A DNA stretch of 47,033 bases from Geobacteraceae bacterium GWC2_55_20 (GCA_001802125.1 MGZK01000032.1:1-47033), one strand, 5' to 3'; positions 1 through 8,178 are shown, counted from the stretch's first letter. The notes: generated by a model not told the origin, from the sequence alone. Numbers and translations: made by a program.

Positions 1-176
1 AGGAGTTGCTGCACAAACAACATTCCAGCCGTTTGTTTGTCCACCGCATCCTCCGCCTGTATGACCATAATGTTGTCTTCATGGTCAAGCCTAATCAGAA
101 GCGTTACTGGCTCCGTTCCATCGCCCTTCGTGATGCCGACGAGACGTTAATTGATCTCTTGGAGCAAGGGTTTTGA
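1..176 (+). CDS. C-terminal end of an unrecognised protein (cut by window edge)
   Basis: An open frame enters from the left edge (first full codon at base 3) and ends at TGA 174-176, giving about 57 residues. The fragment is basic and ends in ETLIDLLEQGF. I do not recognise the family. The stop overlaps the TTG start of the next gene in the arrangement TTGA, so the two are probably translated together. Because the partner looks like a PD-(D/E)XK nuclease, this could be the tail of a restriction or defence component, but that is only a guess from the neighbour. Confidence 0.6.
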   Translation, partial: ELLHKQHSSRLFVHRILRLYDHNVVFMVKPNQKRYWLRSIALRDADETLIDLLEQGF

Positions 177-886
177 ACACAGGGGCAAACTATCCAATCG
201 AGCGGCTGCAAAAGGGCATGGGGGCGTTCAGTGGTCCGGCTCAGAATACTCAATTCAATCAAATTGTTGAGCTTATCAAAGTTGCCATGCCTTTATTCGC
301 GGCATCAGCCCAGCAAGAGAACATCAACAACGAAAATGGGTTGAACAGGCGTTTGGCGCGATTTATTACTAACATTGCCGACAATCATGATCTTCCCTAT
401 TTCGCTCAAACCGAGAGCATGGAAGACGAAACGCGTGGCGATAGTCCGGCAACAGATTTTGGTATTCACCTCAAGATAGACGATATTTCGGTCGACCCAC
501 CAAAGATTGCCTTGTTCGAAGGGAAGCGTCTGTCTGGACATACCGGGTCATCCCGGCGACGAGAATACGTAATCGGGCACGAGAAAAATGGCAGGCATGT
601 TCCCTGTGGCGGGATAGAGCGTTTCAAATGCTCGCTTCATGGACGTGACTTCAGATATGCGGGAATAATCGGCTATATCCAGGAGGAAACACCCGACTAT
701 TGGTATCAGCAGCTCAATTCATGGATATCCGAGTTAACCTCGCAGGAGGAGGCCCCCAGGTGGTCACATGAAGAGCAACTTTCACCAATCTGCACCTCTG
801 AGCTACTGAGCGAATCTGCATCAATTGTCATCAGAAAAGCTGACAAACTTCATTTGACACACCTCTGGATTAATCTTGTTTCTTAA
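173..886 (+). CDS. Hypothetical protein, possible PD-(D/E)XK nuclease
   Basis: Encodes 237 residues starting at TTG, which overlaps the stop of the preceding gene. No signal peptide or membrane segment is visible. Around residues 94-120 there is a D95 (TDFGIHLK), then a hydrophobic strand ending in F-E116-G-K118-R-L. This Asp ... Glu-X-Lys spacing is typical of the core of PD-(D/E)XK restriction-like nucleases, and the strand-like segments fit. Family assignment rests on this motif alone. The coupling to the upstream gene suggests a two-protein unit, perhaps restriction or phage defence; a non-nuclease role cannot be excluded. The region downstream is AT-rich, unlike the GC-rich genes that follow. 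Confidence 0.65.
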   Translation: MNTGANYPIERLQKGMGAFSGPAQNTQFNQIVELIKVAMPLFAASAQQENINNENGLNRRLARFITNIADNHDLPYFAQTESMEDETRGDSPATDFGIHLKIDDISVDPPKIALFEGKRLSGHTGSSRRREYVIGHEKNGRHVPCGGIERFKCSLHGRDFRYAGIIGYIQEETPDYWYQQLNSWISELTSQEEAPRWSHEEQLSPICTSELLSESASIVIRKADKLHLTHLWINLVS

Positions 887-977
887 CCCATGCCCATATA
901 AAAACACTTCGACATCCCCTTCATCTCCTCGCTGGCCCTGCTTAAAACAGAGATTATTGCATATCCCGTAAATCGGA

Positions 978-1031
978 AATATTTATTGCCAGATCAATAA
1001 TTAATCAGTAATATTTATTACCATTATTGCC
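978..1031. repeat. AT-rich short direct repeats upstream of the DUF4143 ATPase
   Basis: Two 13-base copies, AATATTTATTGCC at 978-990 and AATATTTATTACC at 1010-1022, lie 32 bases apart, and a partial third copy ATTATTGCC is at 1023-1031. They fill the short AT-rich gap before the ATPase gene and could form a protein-binding region or promoter. Nothing else recognisable lies between 887 and 1054. Confidence 0.45.
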
Positions 1032-1054
1032 ATAGCCACAACAACGGATTACCC

Positions 1055-2362
1055 ATGCTCGAAACCATTAAAAGCATCATCCTGGACTTTCAGGAATCCG
1101 AGCCGGAAACCGGTGTGCCACGCCATCTGCGGATCGAAACACTCCCCGGCAAGGCGACGGTCTGCATCGGGGTGCGCCGTAGCGGCAAGTCCACCTATAT
1201 GTACCAACAGATGCAGGGGCTGCTGGCTGTCGGGGTGTCACGCCGCAACATCCTCTACCTTAACTTTTTTGACGACCGTCTCCATAAATTGCAATACGAT
1301 GGGCTGGGATTGATCATCGAGGCCTATTTCTCGATCTATCCCGAGAAAAAAAACAGTGAAACGGTCTACTGTTTCTTCGACGAAATCCAGGCGGTTGCCG
1401 GTTGGGAGCCGTTCGTGGACCGCCTGATGCGCACGGAGAAATGCCAGGTTTTTATCACCGGCTCGTCGGCGAGGATGCTGTCGAAGGAGGTCGCCACCCA
1501 GATGCGCGGCCGGGCCGTGGCTTGGGAGATGTTTCCCTTTTCGTTCCGGGAATATCTGGACTGCAAGAGAATTGCGACCGGCGGATCGTTCTCCACCAAG
1601 AAGCGGCTGCTGGTACAGAAGGGGTTCGAGGAGTTCTGGGAAACCGGTGGCTTCCCGGAAGTGTCGGGATTAAACCGTAATCTGCGAATCAAGGTTCATC
1701 AGGAATATTTCAATGCCATCCTGTTCCGCGACCTGGTCGAACGCCACGACGTCTCCCACCCCAGGGCGGTAAGCGACCTGGCGCACTGGCTGGCGGACAA
1801 CATTGCCTCTCTCTATACGCTCAACAGCCTGACAGGTTATCTGAAAGCACTGGGGCACAAGGCCCCCAAATCCTCGGTTTCAGACTATCTGGAGTGGTTC
1901 GAGGACGCCTATTTCCTGTTTACCGTGCGGCTGTTCGATGCCTCCCTTTCCCGCAGCAACGCCAATCCGAAAAAAATTTACTGCATCGACCATGGGCTGG
2001 TCAGATCGGTTGCGTCGGGAATCCTGACCAACAGCGGCCACCTGTTAGAAAATCTGGTCTTCACGGCGCTGAGGCGGCTCTGCCCCGAAATTTTCTACTA
2101 CCGGACCAGAAGCGGCCGTGAGGTGGACTTTATCGTGCAATGGCCGGACCGCAGCCGGCAGTTGATCCAGGTCTGCGAGTCGATGGCCGAGCCTCAGACC
2201 AGAAAGCGCGAACTGGCGGCCATGAACGAGGCCCTGCAGGAGATGGGTCTTACATCTGGCCGTATCGTGACCCGTTCCGAGGAAGAGCAGATAGCAACGG
2301 GCGCGCGAACGATTGAAGTGATGCCGATCTGGCGTTTCCTGCTCGATCTGCCGGAACAGTAA
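1055..2362 (+). CDS. AAA-family ATPase with DUF4143 domain
   Basis: Encodes 435 residues. The N-terminal AAA_14-type domain has a Walker A GVRRSGKST (residues 39-47, Lys45), a Walker B strand ending FFDEIQ (Asp109-Glu110) and a sensor-like ITGSSARML. The C-terminal part has the features of DUF4143, with a nuclease-like element REVDFIVQ near residue 350 followed by a hydrophobic strand ending LIQVCE. Such ATPases are common as single genes in anaerobic bacteria and archaea; their role is not settled, though links to toxin-antitoxin, defence or DNA functions have been proposed. No good Shine-Dalgarno precedes the ATG. The gene ends only 28 bases before an ABC-2 permease with which it has no obvious functional link, so it may have been inserted there. 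Confidence 0.9.
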   Translation: MLETIKSIILDFQESEPETGVPRHLRIETLPGKATVCIGVRRSGKSTYMYQQMQGLLAVGVSRRNILYLNFFDDRLHKLQYDGLGLIIEAYFSIYPEKKNSETVYCFFDEIQAVAGWEPFVDRLMRTEKCQVFITGSSARMLSKEVATQMRGRAVAWEMFPFSFREYLDCKRIATGGSFSTKKRLLVQKGFEEFWETGGFPEVSGLNRNLRIKVHQEYFNAILFRDLVERHDVSHPRAVSDLAHWLADNIASLYTLNSLTGYLKALGHKAPKSSVSDYLEWFEDAYFLFTVRLFDASLSRSNANPKKIYCIDHGLVRSVASGILTNSGHLLENLVFTALRRLCPEIFYYRTRSGREVDFIVQWPDRSRQLIQVCESMAEPQTRKRELAAMNEALQEMGLTSGRIVTRSEEEQIATGARTIEVMPIWRFLLDLPEQ

Positions 2363-2390
2363 AAACAACTCGCCATGGTACAATAACCAC

Positions 2391-3548
2391 ATGAACCTCC
2401 GCCGCCTGAAAGCCGTTGCCCGGAAAGAGTTCCTGCACGTACTGCGTGACCCGCGCAGCCTGATGATGGGCATCGGCATGCCGATGATGCTGCTGTTTCT
2501 GTTCGGCTATGCACTGACCATGGATGTAGACCGGGTGCCGCTGGCGGTGTGGGACCAGTCGCAGACTGTGGAGAGCCGTGAGTTTATCAGCCGCTTCTCC
2601 GGTTCGCGCTACTTTGACCTGCGCATCTCCACCGACAACTACCGCCAGATCGAAGAGGCCATCGACCGGCGCGAAGCGCTGATCGCGCTGGTGATCCCGG
2701 CCGACTTTTCCCGTCGGCTCTCAATGGGCGAAGCAGCAGTGGTCCAGACGGTCGTCGATGGCAGCGACCCCAACACCGCCACCATCGCGCTGGGTTACGC
2801 CGAGGCCGCGACGGCTACTTTTTCCCGCGACATCATGCTGAAACAGATGCAAAACATCTCCCTCAGCAGGACTGCGGCCACCCTCTCCCAAGGAAAATTA
2901 CCGGTCATGGAGCTGCGGCCGCGGGTCTGGTTCAACACCGACATGGTCTCGCGCAACTTCATCTTCCCCGGCCTGATCGCGGTGGTGATGATGATCATGG
3001 CCGCCATCCTGACCTCGCTCTGCATGGCACGGGAGTGGGAGACCGGCACGATGGAACAGCTGATCGTCACGCCGGTTACCGCCACCGAGCTGATCTTCGG
3101 CAAGCTGACCCCCTATTTCTGCATCGGCATTCTGGACCTTCTGCTCTGTGTCGGGGTGGGAGAATTCGTCTTCGACGTGCCGCTGCGCGGTTCCCTCTGG
3201 CTGCTGGCGCCGCTCTCGATGCTGTTTCTTTTCGGCGCGCTTTCATTCGGGATTTTGATCAGCATCATCACCAAAAGCCAGCTGCTGGCCAGCCAGGTCG
3301 GAATTGTCACGACGGTCCTGCCGGCCTTTCTGCTGTCCGGTTTCATTTTCCCGATCGAAAACATGCCGTTGCCGATCCAGGCCGTGACCCATATCGTCAC
3401 CGCCCGCTACTTCGTTTTCATCCTGCGGGGGATTTACCTGAAGGACGTGGGGATCGGCGTGCTCTGGCCGGAGGTGCTGTTTCTGGCCGGCTTCGGGGTG
3501 TTGGTGATGACGGCGGCGATCAAAAAGTTCAGAAAGAAGATCTATTAG
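2391..3548 (+). CDS. ABC-2 type transporter permease (YbhS/YbhR/YhhJ family)
   Basis: Encodes 385 residues. One N-terminal membrane segment (about 24-45) follows the typical opening RKEFLHVLRDPRSL; a large extracytoplasmic domain follows (about 50-190), and five more hydrophobic segments fill the C-terminal half, with the family-typical ARYFVFILRGIYLKDVG near residue 340. Members export drugs or other hydrophobic compounds with an ATP-binding partner and an HlyD-like adaptor. Here a second, paralogous permease follows directly, as in the ybhS-ybhR pair, but the ATPase and adaptor that normally precede such a pair are absent from this window. The start lacks a clear ribosome site but matches the family N-terminus. 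Confidence 0.93.
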   Translation: MNLRRLKAVARKEFLHVLRDPRSLMMGIGMPMMLLFLFGYALTMDVDRVPLAVWDQSQTVESREFISRFSGSRYFDLRISTDNYRQIEEAIDRREALIALVIPADFSRRLSMGEAAVVQTVVDGSDPNTATIALGYAEAATATFSRDIMLKQMQNISLSRTAATLSQGKLPVMELRPRVWFNTDMVSRNFIFPGLIAVVMMIMAAILTSLCMAREWETGTMEQLIVTPVTATELIFGKLTPYFCIGILDLLLCVGVGEFVFDVPLRGSLWLLAPLSMLFLFGALSFGILISIITKSQLLASQVGIVTTVLPAFLLSGFIFPIENMPLPIQAVTHIVTARYFVFILRGIYLKDVGIGVLWPEVLFLAGFGVLVMTAAIKKFRKKIY

Positions 3549-3574
3549 CCACAGAGGAACTGTGTCCTCTGTGG
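3549..3574. repeat. Perfect 10-bp inverted repeat between the two permease genes
   Basis: CCACAGAGGA and its exact reverse complement TCCTCTGTGG are separated by six bases. The repeat begins on the base after the stop of the first permease and ends 15 bases before the start of the second. As RNA it forms a stable hairpin, but no T-run follows. It may be a REP-like element, or it may protect or attenuate the transcript between the two genes. Confidence 0.7.
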
Positions 3575-3589
3575 CAAAAAGGTACTAAA

Positions 3590-4720
3590 ATGTTCGAGCG
3601 TCTCCGTGCCATGCTGATCAAGGAATTCATCCAGGTCTTTCGCGACCCGCGCATGCGGATCGTGCTGTTCGTGCTGCCGGCGCTGCAGACGGTCATCTTC
3701 GGCTATGCGGTCAACATGGATGTGAAAAACATTCCCACTGCGATTCTTGACCGGGACAACAGCAGCGAAAGCCGTGAGCTGGCCGCCATCATGGCCTCCT
3801 CGGGATACTTCCGGGTTGTGCGCCATATCAACCGTGACGACGATGCACGCAAGCTGCTGGATCGCGGCACCGTACGGCTGGTACTTCATATCGAGCACGG
3901 TTTCAGCGAACAGCTGTTGCGGGGAGAGGTTGTGCCGGTGCAGGCCCTGCTGGACGGCAGCGACTCCAACACGGCCGGGGTGATCATGGGTTATCTGGCG
4001 CGACTGGCAAGCGACTACAACAGTCGCCTGCAGAGCACGTACGCCACCAGACTGGCGGGCCAGCCCCCCCGGATCGGACGGGTGGAGCTGGCCAGCCGGG
4101 CCTGGTTCAACCCGAACCTGGAAAGCCCCCCCTTCTATGTCCCGGCGGTGATAACCAACATCCTGTTCGTGATCACGATGCTGCTCTCCTCGATGGCGAT
4201 TGTGCGCGAGAAGGAGATCGGCACGATCGAACAGGTGATCGTCACCCCGATCCGCAAGGGTGAATTCATCCTGGGTAAGACCCTGCCCTTCGTGCTGATC
4301 GGCTACATCGATGTTTTCCTGATCAGCGCGGTCGGGGCGCTGGTGTTCGACACGCCGGTTCGGGGCAGCCTGTGGCTCCTGTTTCTGGCCACGACTCTCT
4401 TCCTGATGAGCTCACTGGGGATCGGGCTGCTGATATCCACCGTCAGCCATACCCAGCAGCAGGCGATGATGAGCGCCTTCTTCATCATCTTTCCGGCCAT
4501 GCTGCTGTCCGGCTTCGCCTTCCCGATCGAGAACATGCCCGAGCCGGCGCAATGGCTGACCCTGCTGAACCCGCTGCGCTACTACATGGTGGTCATCCGG
4601 GGGATTTTTCTGAAAGGGGTAGGGTTGGAGATCCTCTGGCCGCAACTGGCAGCGATGACCATGATCGGCAGCGTGGTGCTGCTGGTGGCGGTGGGAAGAT
4701 TCAAAAAAACGATCGGGTGA
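3590..4720 (+). CDS. ABC-2 type transporter permease, second of pair
   Basis: Encodes 376 residues from ATG 3590, preceded by AAAAAGG at a good distance. The reading frame is open much further upstream, but that part is a shadow of the previous gene; the family N-terminus MFERLRAMLIKEFIQVFRDP fixes the start. Topology equals that of the first permease: one N-terminal helix, an extracytoplasmic domain, then five C-terminal helices with the signature PLRYYMVVIRGIFLKGVG. The two proteins are paralogues and probably form a heterodimeric export channel. Their energising ATPase is not encoded nearby. Confidence 0.93.
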   Translation: MFERLRAMLIKEFIQVFRDPRMRIVLFVLPALQTVIFGYAVNMDVKNIPTAILDRDNSSESRELAAIMASSGYFRVVRHINRDDDARKLLDRGTVRLVLHIEHGFSEQLLRGEVVPVQALLDGSDSNTAGVIMGYLARLASDYNSRLQSTYATRLAGQPPRIGRVELASRAWFNPNLESPPFYVPAVITNILFVITMLLSSMAIVREKEIGTIEQVIVTPIRKGEFILGKTLPFVLIGYIDVFLISAVGALVFDTPVRGSLWLLFLATTLFLMSSLGIGLLISTVSHTQQQAMMSAFFIIFPAMLLSGFAFPIENMPEPAQWLTLLNPLRYYMVVIRGIFLKGVGLEILWPQLAAMTMIGSVVLLVAVGRFKKTIG

Positions 4721-4731
4721 AGTATTGTCGT

Positions 4732-5349
4732 TTAAATCGCGCCGCTCTTTTTCAGTAGCGCGGCCAGCGCTTCGGCCAGCTGCCGGTAACCGGACGCGTT
4801 GGGATGGATGTAATCCGATTTGAGCGAACCTTTGCCCAGTATCTTTCCCAGCGCCTTCGATTCGATCGGAATGCCGGATTCGGCGGCCAGCTCCCTGTAG
4901 AAAGCTGGCGGTTTCAGGGAAAGATCGGGTGACGGAACCGCTACCAGCACGACCGCGACGCCCCGCTCCCGTGCCATCCGAATCATGCCCCGCAGATTGT
5001 CGGCCGCCTGGCGTTGGTCCATATGCCGCAGCAGATCGTTGCCGCCGTGGCACAGGATCAGCAGGGCCGGCCTGACGCTATCCAGCACTTCCGGCAAGCG
5101 TGCCGCCCCTTCGGCCGTGACCTCGCCCGGGATCCCGGCATTGACGACTTTCCTGCCGATCAAGCCCCCCAGAATTTCCGGATAACTTTCTCCGCCGCCG
5201 GCGCCGGTGCCGGCGGTGATGCTGTCGCCAAAAGCCAGCACCACTCCGTCGGCCGCAAGAGGAGGCGATTTCGCCCCCTGACTGCACCCCGTCAACAGCG
5301 GCAGAATGCAGACAAGAAACAGCTGGATCAAGATCGATGATTTTCTCAC
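4732..5349 (-). CDS. SGNH/GDSL hydrolase lipoprotein (arylesterase/TesA-like)
   Basis: Encodes 205 residues. The hydrophobic leader ends in the lipobox LLTGC, so the protein is probably a lipoprotein facing the periplasm. Block I GDSITAG carries the catalytic Ser, NAG in block II and GGND in block III supply the oxyanion residues, and DYIHPN near the C-terminus supplies the Asp and His. The set is complete, so esterase, thioesterase or lysophospholipase activity is likely; the substrate is unknown. I chose the GTG at 5349, seven bases after GGAG; a TTG two codons earlier is too close to that site. The gene lies 13 bases after the DUF4149 gene and converges on the permease genes. Confidence 0.88.
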   Translation of the reverse strand: MRKSSILIQLFLVCILPLLTGCSQGAKSPPLAADGVVLAFGDSITAGTGAGGGESYPEILGGLIGRKVVNAGIPGEVTAEGAARLPEVLDSVRPALLILCHGGNDLLRHMDQRQAADNLRGMIRMARERGVAVVLVAVPSPDLSLKPPAFYRELAAESGIPIESKALGKILGKGSLKSDYIHPNASGYRQLAEALAALLKKSGAI

Positions 5350-5362
5350 AGACAATCTCCGG

Positions 5363-5803
5363 CTATAACAGGATCACCAGCACCACGCCCCCCGCCACCA
5401 CGGCCAGGTTGCAGACCGCCGAAACGCCATGCAGCTTGGAGAACTGCTGCCGCAGAGGATCACTCTTGGGCGTTGTTTCAAAGGATACGATCCGGCTCTT
5501 GATGTCAGCCGCCTTCGGCTCGACGTAAAATGCCTGGAAAGACGTAACCGCCAGCATCAAAACCAGGATCACACCGGCAAGTTCCAGGCGACCGCCGCGC
5601 TGCAATAGACGACTAACCAGCGCAATTGCCCCGCAGGCCAGACCCCAGCGGAAATAACCGGGGAAAAATGTGCCCACGATCCGTCCGGCCGTGTCACGAC
5701 TTTCGGTTTTAAACAACAGCGGTGTCAGCACGAAGGTGAACAGGGCGCCACCCCCAACCCAGAGTGCGATTGCCAGACGATATATGGTTTCCGCGTATTT
5801 CAT
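5363..5803 (-). CDS. DUF4149 / TMEM205-like integral membrane protein
   Basis: Encodes 146 residues with four hydrophobic segments. The start IYRLAIALWVGGGALFTFVL and the inner FPGYFRWGLACG are typical of the DUF4149 (TMEM205-like) family, whose function is not established in bacteria. The ATG at 5803 follows AGGAGG by six bases, a near-ideal site; a TTG one codon earlier is too close to it. The lipoprotein esterase gene follows 13 bases downstream, so the two are probably co-transcribed. Confidence 0.85.
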   Translation of the reverse strand: MKYAETIYRLAIALWVGGGALFTFVLTPLLFKTESRDTAGRIVGTFFPGYFRWGLACGAIALVSRLLQRGGRLELAGVILVLMLAVTSFQAFYVEPKAADIKSRIVSFETTPKSDPLRQQFSKLHGVSAVCNLAVVAGGVVLVILL

Positions 5804-6150
5804 CAATTTCCTCCTGACCAGGTTAACAAAATTTATTGGATTTAGCTCCAGCGACGATCAGATGTCAACTGCAAATCCTGACTAAAACAGACATGGCAAC
5901 AAGACTGAAAGCGGTGATTCAATTTATCAGTATGCAGTTAACATACGGTTGATCTTTCGCAGTGAATTTTCTTTGCTTTATCGGAACATTATTTGCAGCT
6001 TTTACTGCCTGAAACAGGTATTTTTGCATGTTATTACCTAGTATTCTAATGAGTAATTATGCAATTGACCTGGCACAAACCCTCATTAAGAATGATCTTG
6101 TTGAAAATCCCACTGCTGAAGAGTACAAATAGTTCGAAAGGAGTCAATCA
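5804..6150. other. 347-base divergent intergenic region
   Basis: This AT-rich gap lies between the minus-strand DUF4149 gene and the plus-strand cytochrome gene and must hold promoters for both. I found no convincing sigma54 element: TGGCAC at 6071 lacks the downstream GC box. A weak hairpin CCTG-AAA-CAGG followed by five Ts is at 6008-6025. A short open frame occupies the end of the region and is listed separately. Confidence 0.5.
6028..6132 (+). CDS. Possible 34-residue small ORF upstream of cytochrome
   Basis: ATG 6028 to TAG 6130-6132 gives a 34-residue peptide whose C-terminal part reads SNYAIDLAQTLIKNDLVENP, a plausible amphipathic composition. A weak AGG lies nine bases upstream, and an internal ATG at 6049 is an alternative start. 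It ends 18 bases before the cytochrome gene, so it could be a leader peptide or a first gene of that operon. I do not recognise it, and such short frames arise by chance in AT-rich DNA. Confidence 0.25.
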   Translation: MLLPSILMSNYAIDLAQTLIKNDLVENPTAEEYK

Positions 6151-6522
6151 ATGAAGAGAATAATTGTTGCATGCCTGCTCTGCTGCATCATGGTTTCACC
6201 GGCCTTGGCCGCACTTAAGGTAACCGGTCGTGGCGAGGCACTGCGCTTCGATCCGGCCGAATTTACACCACAGATGAAAGCCAATTATGAAATCTTCAAG
6301 GTCAAATGCACCAAGTGCCACTCCCAGCAAAGAATTGTGATCTCATTCCTGTCCGGACACATGCCGGTCTCGGGTCAGACTTTTGACATGGACTCACTGA
6401 AATCCATATCCTTCAGGATGTATCGCAAGGCGATGAACAAGCCCGAAACACTGATCACCAAGGAGCAGATCAAGCCCATCCATGCCTTGCTCAAGTACAT
6501 GATGCAAGAATCATCACGCTGA
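6151..6522 (+). CDS. Periplasmic monoheme c-type cytochrome
   Basis: Encodes 123 residues with a Sec signal peptide cleaved after about residue 20 (VSPALA). One heme site, C53-TKC-H57, lies about 33 residues into the mature protein, and Met residues downstream (HMPVSG; KYMM) could be the distal ligand. It therefore looks like a small class I-like electron carrier of the periplasm. The ribosome site AAAGGAG lies seven bases before ATG. The gene precedes a PstS-like binding-protein gene by 25 bases with its own AAAGGAG, so the two form a small operon; the functional connection is not obvious. Confidence 0.88.
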   Translation: MKRIIVACLLCCIMVSPALAALKVTGRGEALRFDPAEFTPQMKANYEIFKVKCTKCHSQQRIVISFLSGHMPVSGQTFDMDSLKSISFRMYRKAMNKPETLITKEQIKPIHALLKYMMQESSR

Positions 6523-6547
6523 TAACCCAAAAAGGAGTTAACTACAT

Positions 6548-7303
6548 ATGAATATTTTACATGTGATGATAGCCACCGCTTTTCTTTCAGCGCCTTTTGT
6601 TCCTGCCAATGCAGACGAGATCAGGATCGAGGGGGGAGCGGCCGCCATAGCAACGGTTTTCTCTCCAATCAAGGAAGCCTATGAGAGCAGTACCGGCGAC
6701 AAAGTAACCATCGTGCTTTCCAACCCGGCAAAGGCGCTTATATCGCTCGAAAAAGGCTCCGTGGACATGGCTTCACTGAACCTGCTTTCATTCGACGATG
6801 CCATCGGCAAGGCCAAGGCCCAGGGGGTCGCAATCGATCCCGCTTCGCTCAACCGCACCGAAGTGGCCACCAGTTCGCTGCTGGTTTTCTTGAACAAGTC
6901 AAACAAGATAAGCAAGCTTGACAAAGAACAACTCAAGGCAATTTTTACCGGCAAGGTCACAAATTGGCGTGATGTCGGTGGCGATGATGGTGAAATCACG
7001 GTTTATTGGGGCAAGGAAACTCCCTACCTCAACAAACTCTTCACCAAGACTATCCTGGATGGCGAGAAGGTAACCGCCAAGGCAAAACCTGCCGGCGACC
7101 ACTTTCAGCTGAGAGAGATCATCCTGGCCAACCCCGGAGCAATCGTGATCAACACGAGCGGATTGATTACCCCGGCGACAAAGGTTCCTGACATCCCCCC
7201 GATGAAGCTGCCGATTCTGGTGTTCACCAAGGGAGAACCTTCGGCAAAAGTTCTGAAACTGCTCAAGTATTACAAAGATGAATTCGGGTATATGGACGAA
7301 TAG
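6548..7303 (+). CDS. PstS-like periplasmic substrate-binding protein
   Basis: Encodes 251 residues with a signal peptide ending near residue 22 (PANADE). The mature protein has the layout of phosphate-type binding proteins: IRIEGGAAAIATVFSPI at the N-terminus, then LDKEQLKAIFTGKVTNWRDVG, a hallmark of PstS-like proteins, and a C-terminal strand ILVFTKGEP. The classical phosphate-binding TGSG-type loop is replaced by GGAAA. No permease or ATPase genes lie alongside, so it may act as a stand-alone anion sensor or carrier. It shares an operon with the monoheme cytochrome. A hairpin follows at 7339-7367. Confidence 0.88.
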   Translation: MNILHVMIATAFLSAPFVPANADEIRIEGGAAAIATVFSPIKEAYESSTGDKVTIVLSNPAKALISLEKGSVDMASLNLLSFDDAIGKAKAQGVAIDPASLNRTEVATSSLLVFLNKSNKISKLDKEQLKAIFTGKVTNWRDVGGDDGEITVYWGKETPYLNKLFTKTILDGEKVTAKAKPAGDHFQLREIILANPGAIVINTSGLITPATKVPDIPPMKLPILVFTKGEPSAKVLKLLKYYKDEFGYMDE

Positions 7304-7338
7304 TATTCCAACACAGATGAATCCAGCTCAAACTGAAC

Positions 7339-7367
7339 AAGGCCGAAAGGAAATTCCTCTCGGCCTT
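7339..7367. terminator. Hairpin between convergent genes
   Basis: AAGGCCGA at 7339-7346 pairs perfectly with TCGGCCTT at 7360-7367, with a further AGGA/TCCT pairing inside. It lies between the ends of the plus-strand binding-protein gene and the minus-strand futalosine hydrolase gene and probably ends both transcripts. A T-rich stretch follows only on the minus strand (TTGTTCAGTTT), and it is weak. Confidence 0.6.
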
Positions 7368-7413
7368 GCATAATTTACAGTGGGTTTTTCTTGTCAGGCG
7401 CAGAATCAACTTG

Positions 7414-8178
7414 CTACATTTCCGGGACCGCCATCGGGTACGGAGATGTATCGGGCCGGTCCAGCTCTTCGATGTATTTCAGGATGAATCGTTGTGCGAC
7501 GTCAACCGCGCGCTGGATTTCCCATTTTTTCAGATCCCGTTCTTCCACCAGATTACTGATTCCACGGATTTCCAAGCAGTCCACTCCGTAGCGCAGACAG
7601 ACCTGAGCCACCGCAGCGCCCTCCATGTTTTCCGCGATCACGTTCCAGCGCCGGGACAGCTCCGCACCGCGCATGCTGGTGCCGCTGCAGGTCGAAACGG
7701 TGGCAAAACGCCCCCGCATCAGGAAAACACCGTAATAATCGGCCAGCTGCATGGCCTTTTCGGAGGCATGTTTAGAAAGCGGTATCGTGTTGAAGCAGAG
7801 CCGCCCCCCCAGTTCCAGCACAGGAAGCGACATGAAACGCAGGTCCTGCCATCCCTCTTCCACCAGCACCCCTTCATCCACCAGCACCTCGTCACTGGCC
7901 ACCACCAGATCGCCGATCGAAAGGCCGCTGCCGATATAGGCTCCGGCACAGCCGATGCTGACCACCAATTGGGGACAATGACGTTCAATCATCACGGCCG
8001 ATGCGGCGGCGGCATTGATCTTGCCCACGCCAGCGGTGCAGACGACGACACGCAGGTTTCCGAGCATGCCCTCAACGGACTCCATGCCATTCGATTTAGA
8101 TCTGACCGGCTGAGCCAGGTAATTTTCCAGCAGGAGTGTCTCCAGCGGCACCGCCGCGATAATCAGGATAGGTTTCAT
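7414..8178 (-). CDS. mqnB: Futalosine hydrolase
   Basis: Encodes 254 residues of the purine-nucleoside phosphorylase/MTA-SAH nucleosidase fold. It should split futalosine into dehypoxanthine futalosine and hypoxanthine in the futalosine route to menaquinone, in the cytoplasm. Supporting features are the opening MKPILIIAAVPLETLLL, the glycine-rich VSIGCAGAY with SIGDLVVASDEVLVDEG, and the ribose-binding NMEGAAVAQ; the short start and the DEG segment favour MqnB over Pfs. The frame is open upstream, but the ATG at 8178 overlaps the TGA of the histidine-kinase gene in ATGA, so translation is coupled. This is the last gene of the minus-strand operon that starts at the M48 protease. Confidence 0.85.
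   Translation of the reverse strand: MKPILIIAAVPLETLLLENYLAQPVRSKSNGMESVEGMLGNLRVVVCTAGVGKINAAAASAVMIERHCPQLVVSIGCAGAYIGSGLSIGDLVVASDEVLVDEGVLVEEGWQDLRFMSLPVLELGGRLCFNTIPLSKHASEKAMQLADYYGVFLMRGRFATVSTCSGTSMRGAELSRRWNVIAENMEGAAVAQVCLRYGVDCLEIRGISNLVEERDLKKWEIQRAVDVAQRFILKYIEELDRPDTSPYPMAVPEM

Noticed and set aside
3035-3589. Upstream extension of the second permease frame, which would give 561 residues
   Set aside because: This part runs in the wrong frame of the first permease gene; the family N-terminus starts at ATG 3590 with a ribosome site.
6071-6086. TGGCAC as a possible sigma54 -24 element before the monoheme cytochrome
   Set aside because: No TTGC-type -12 element at the required spacing.
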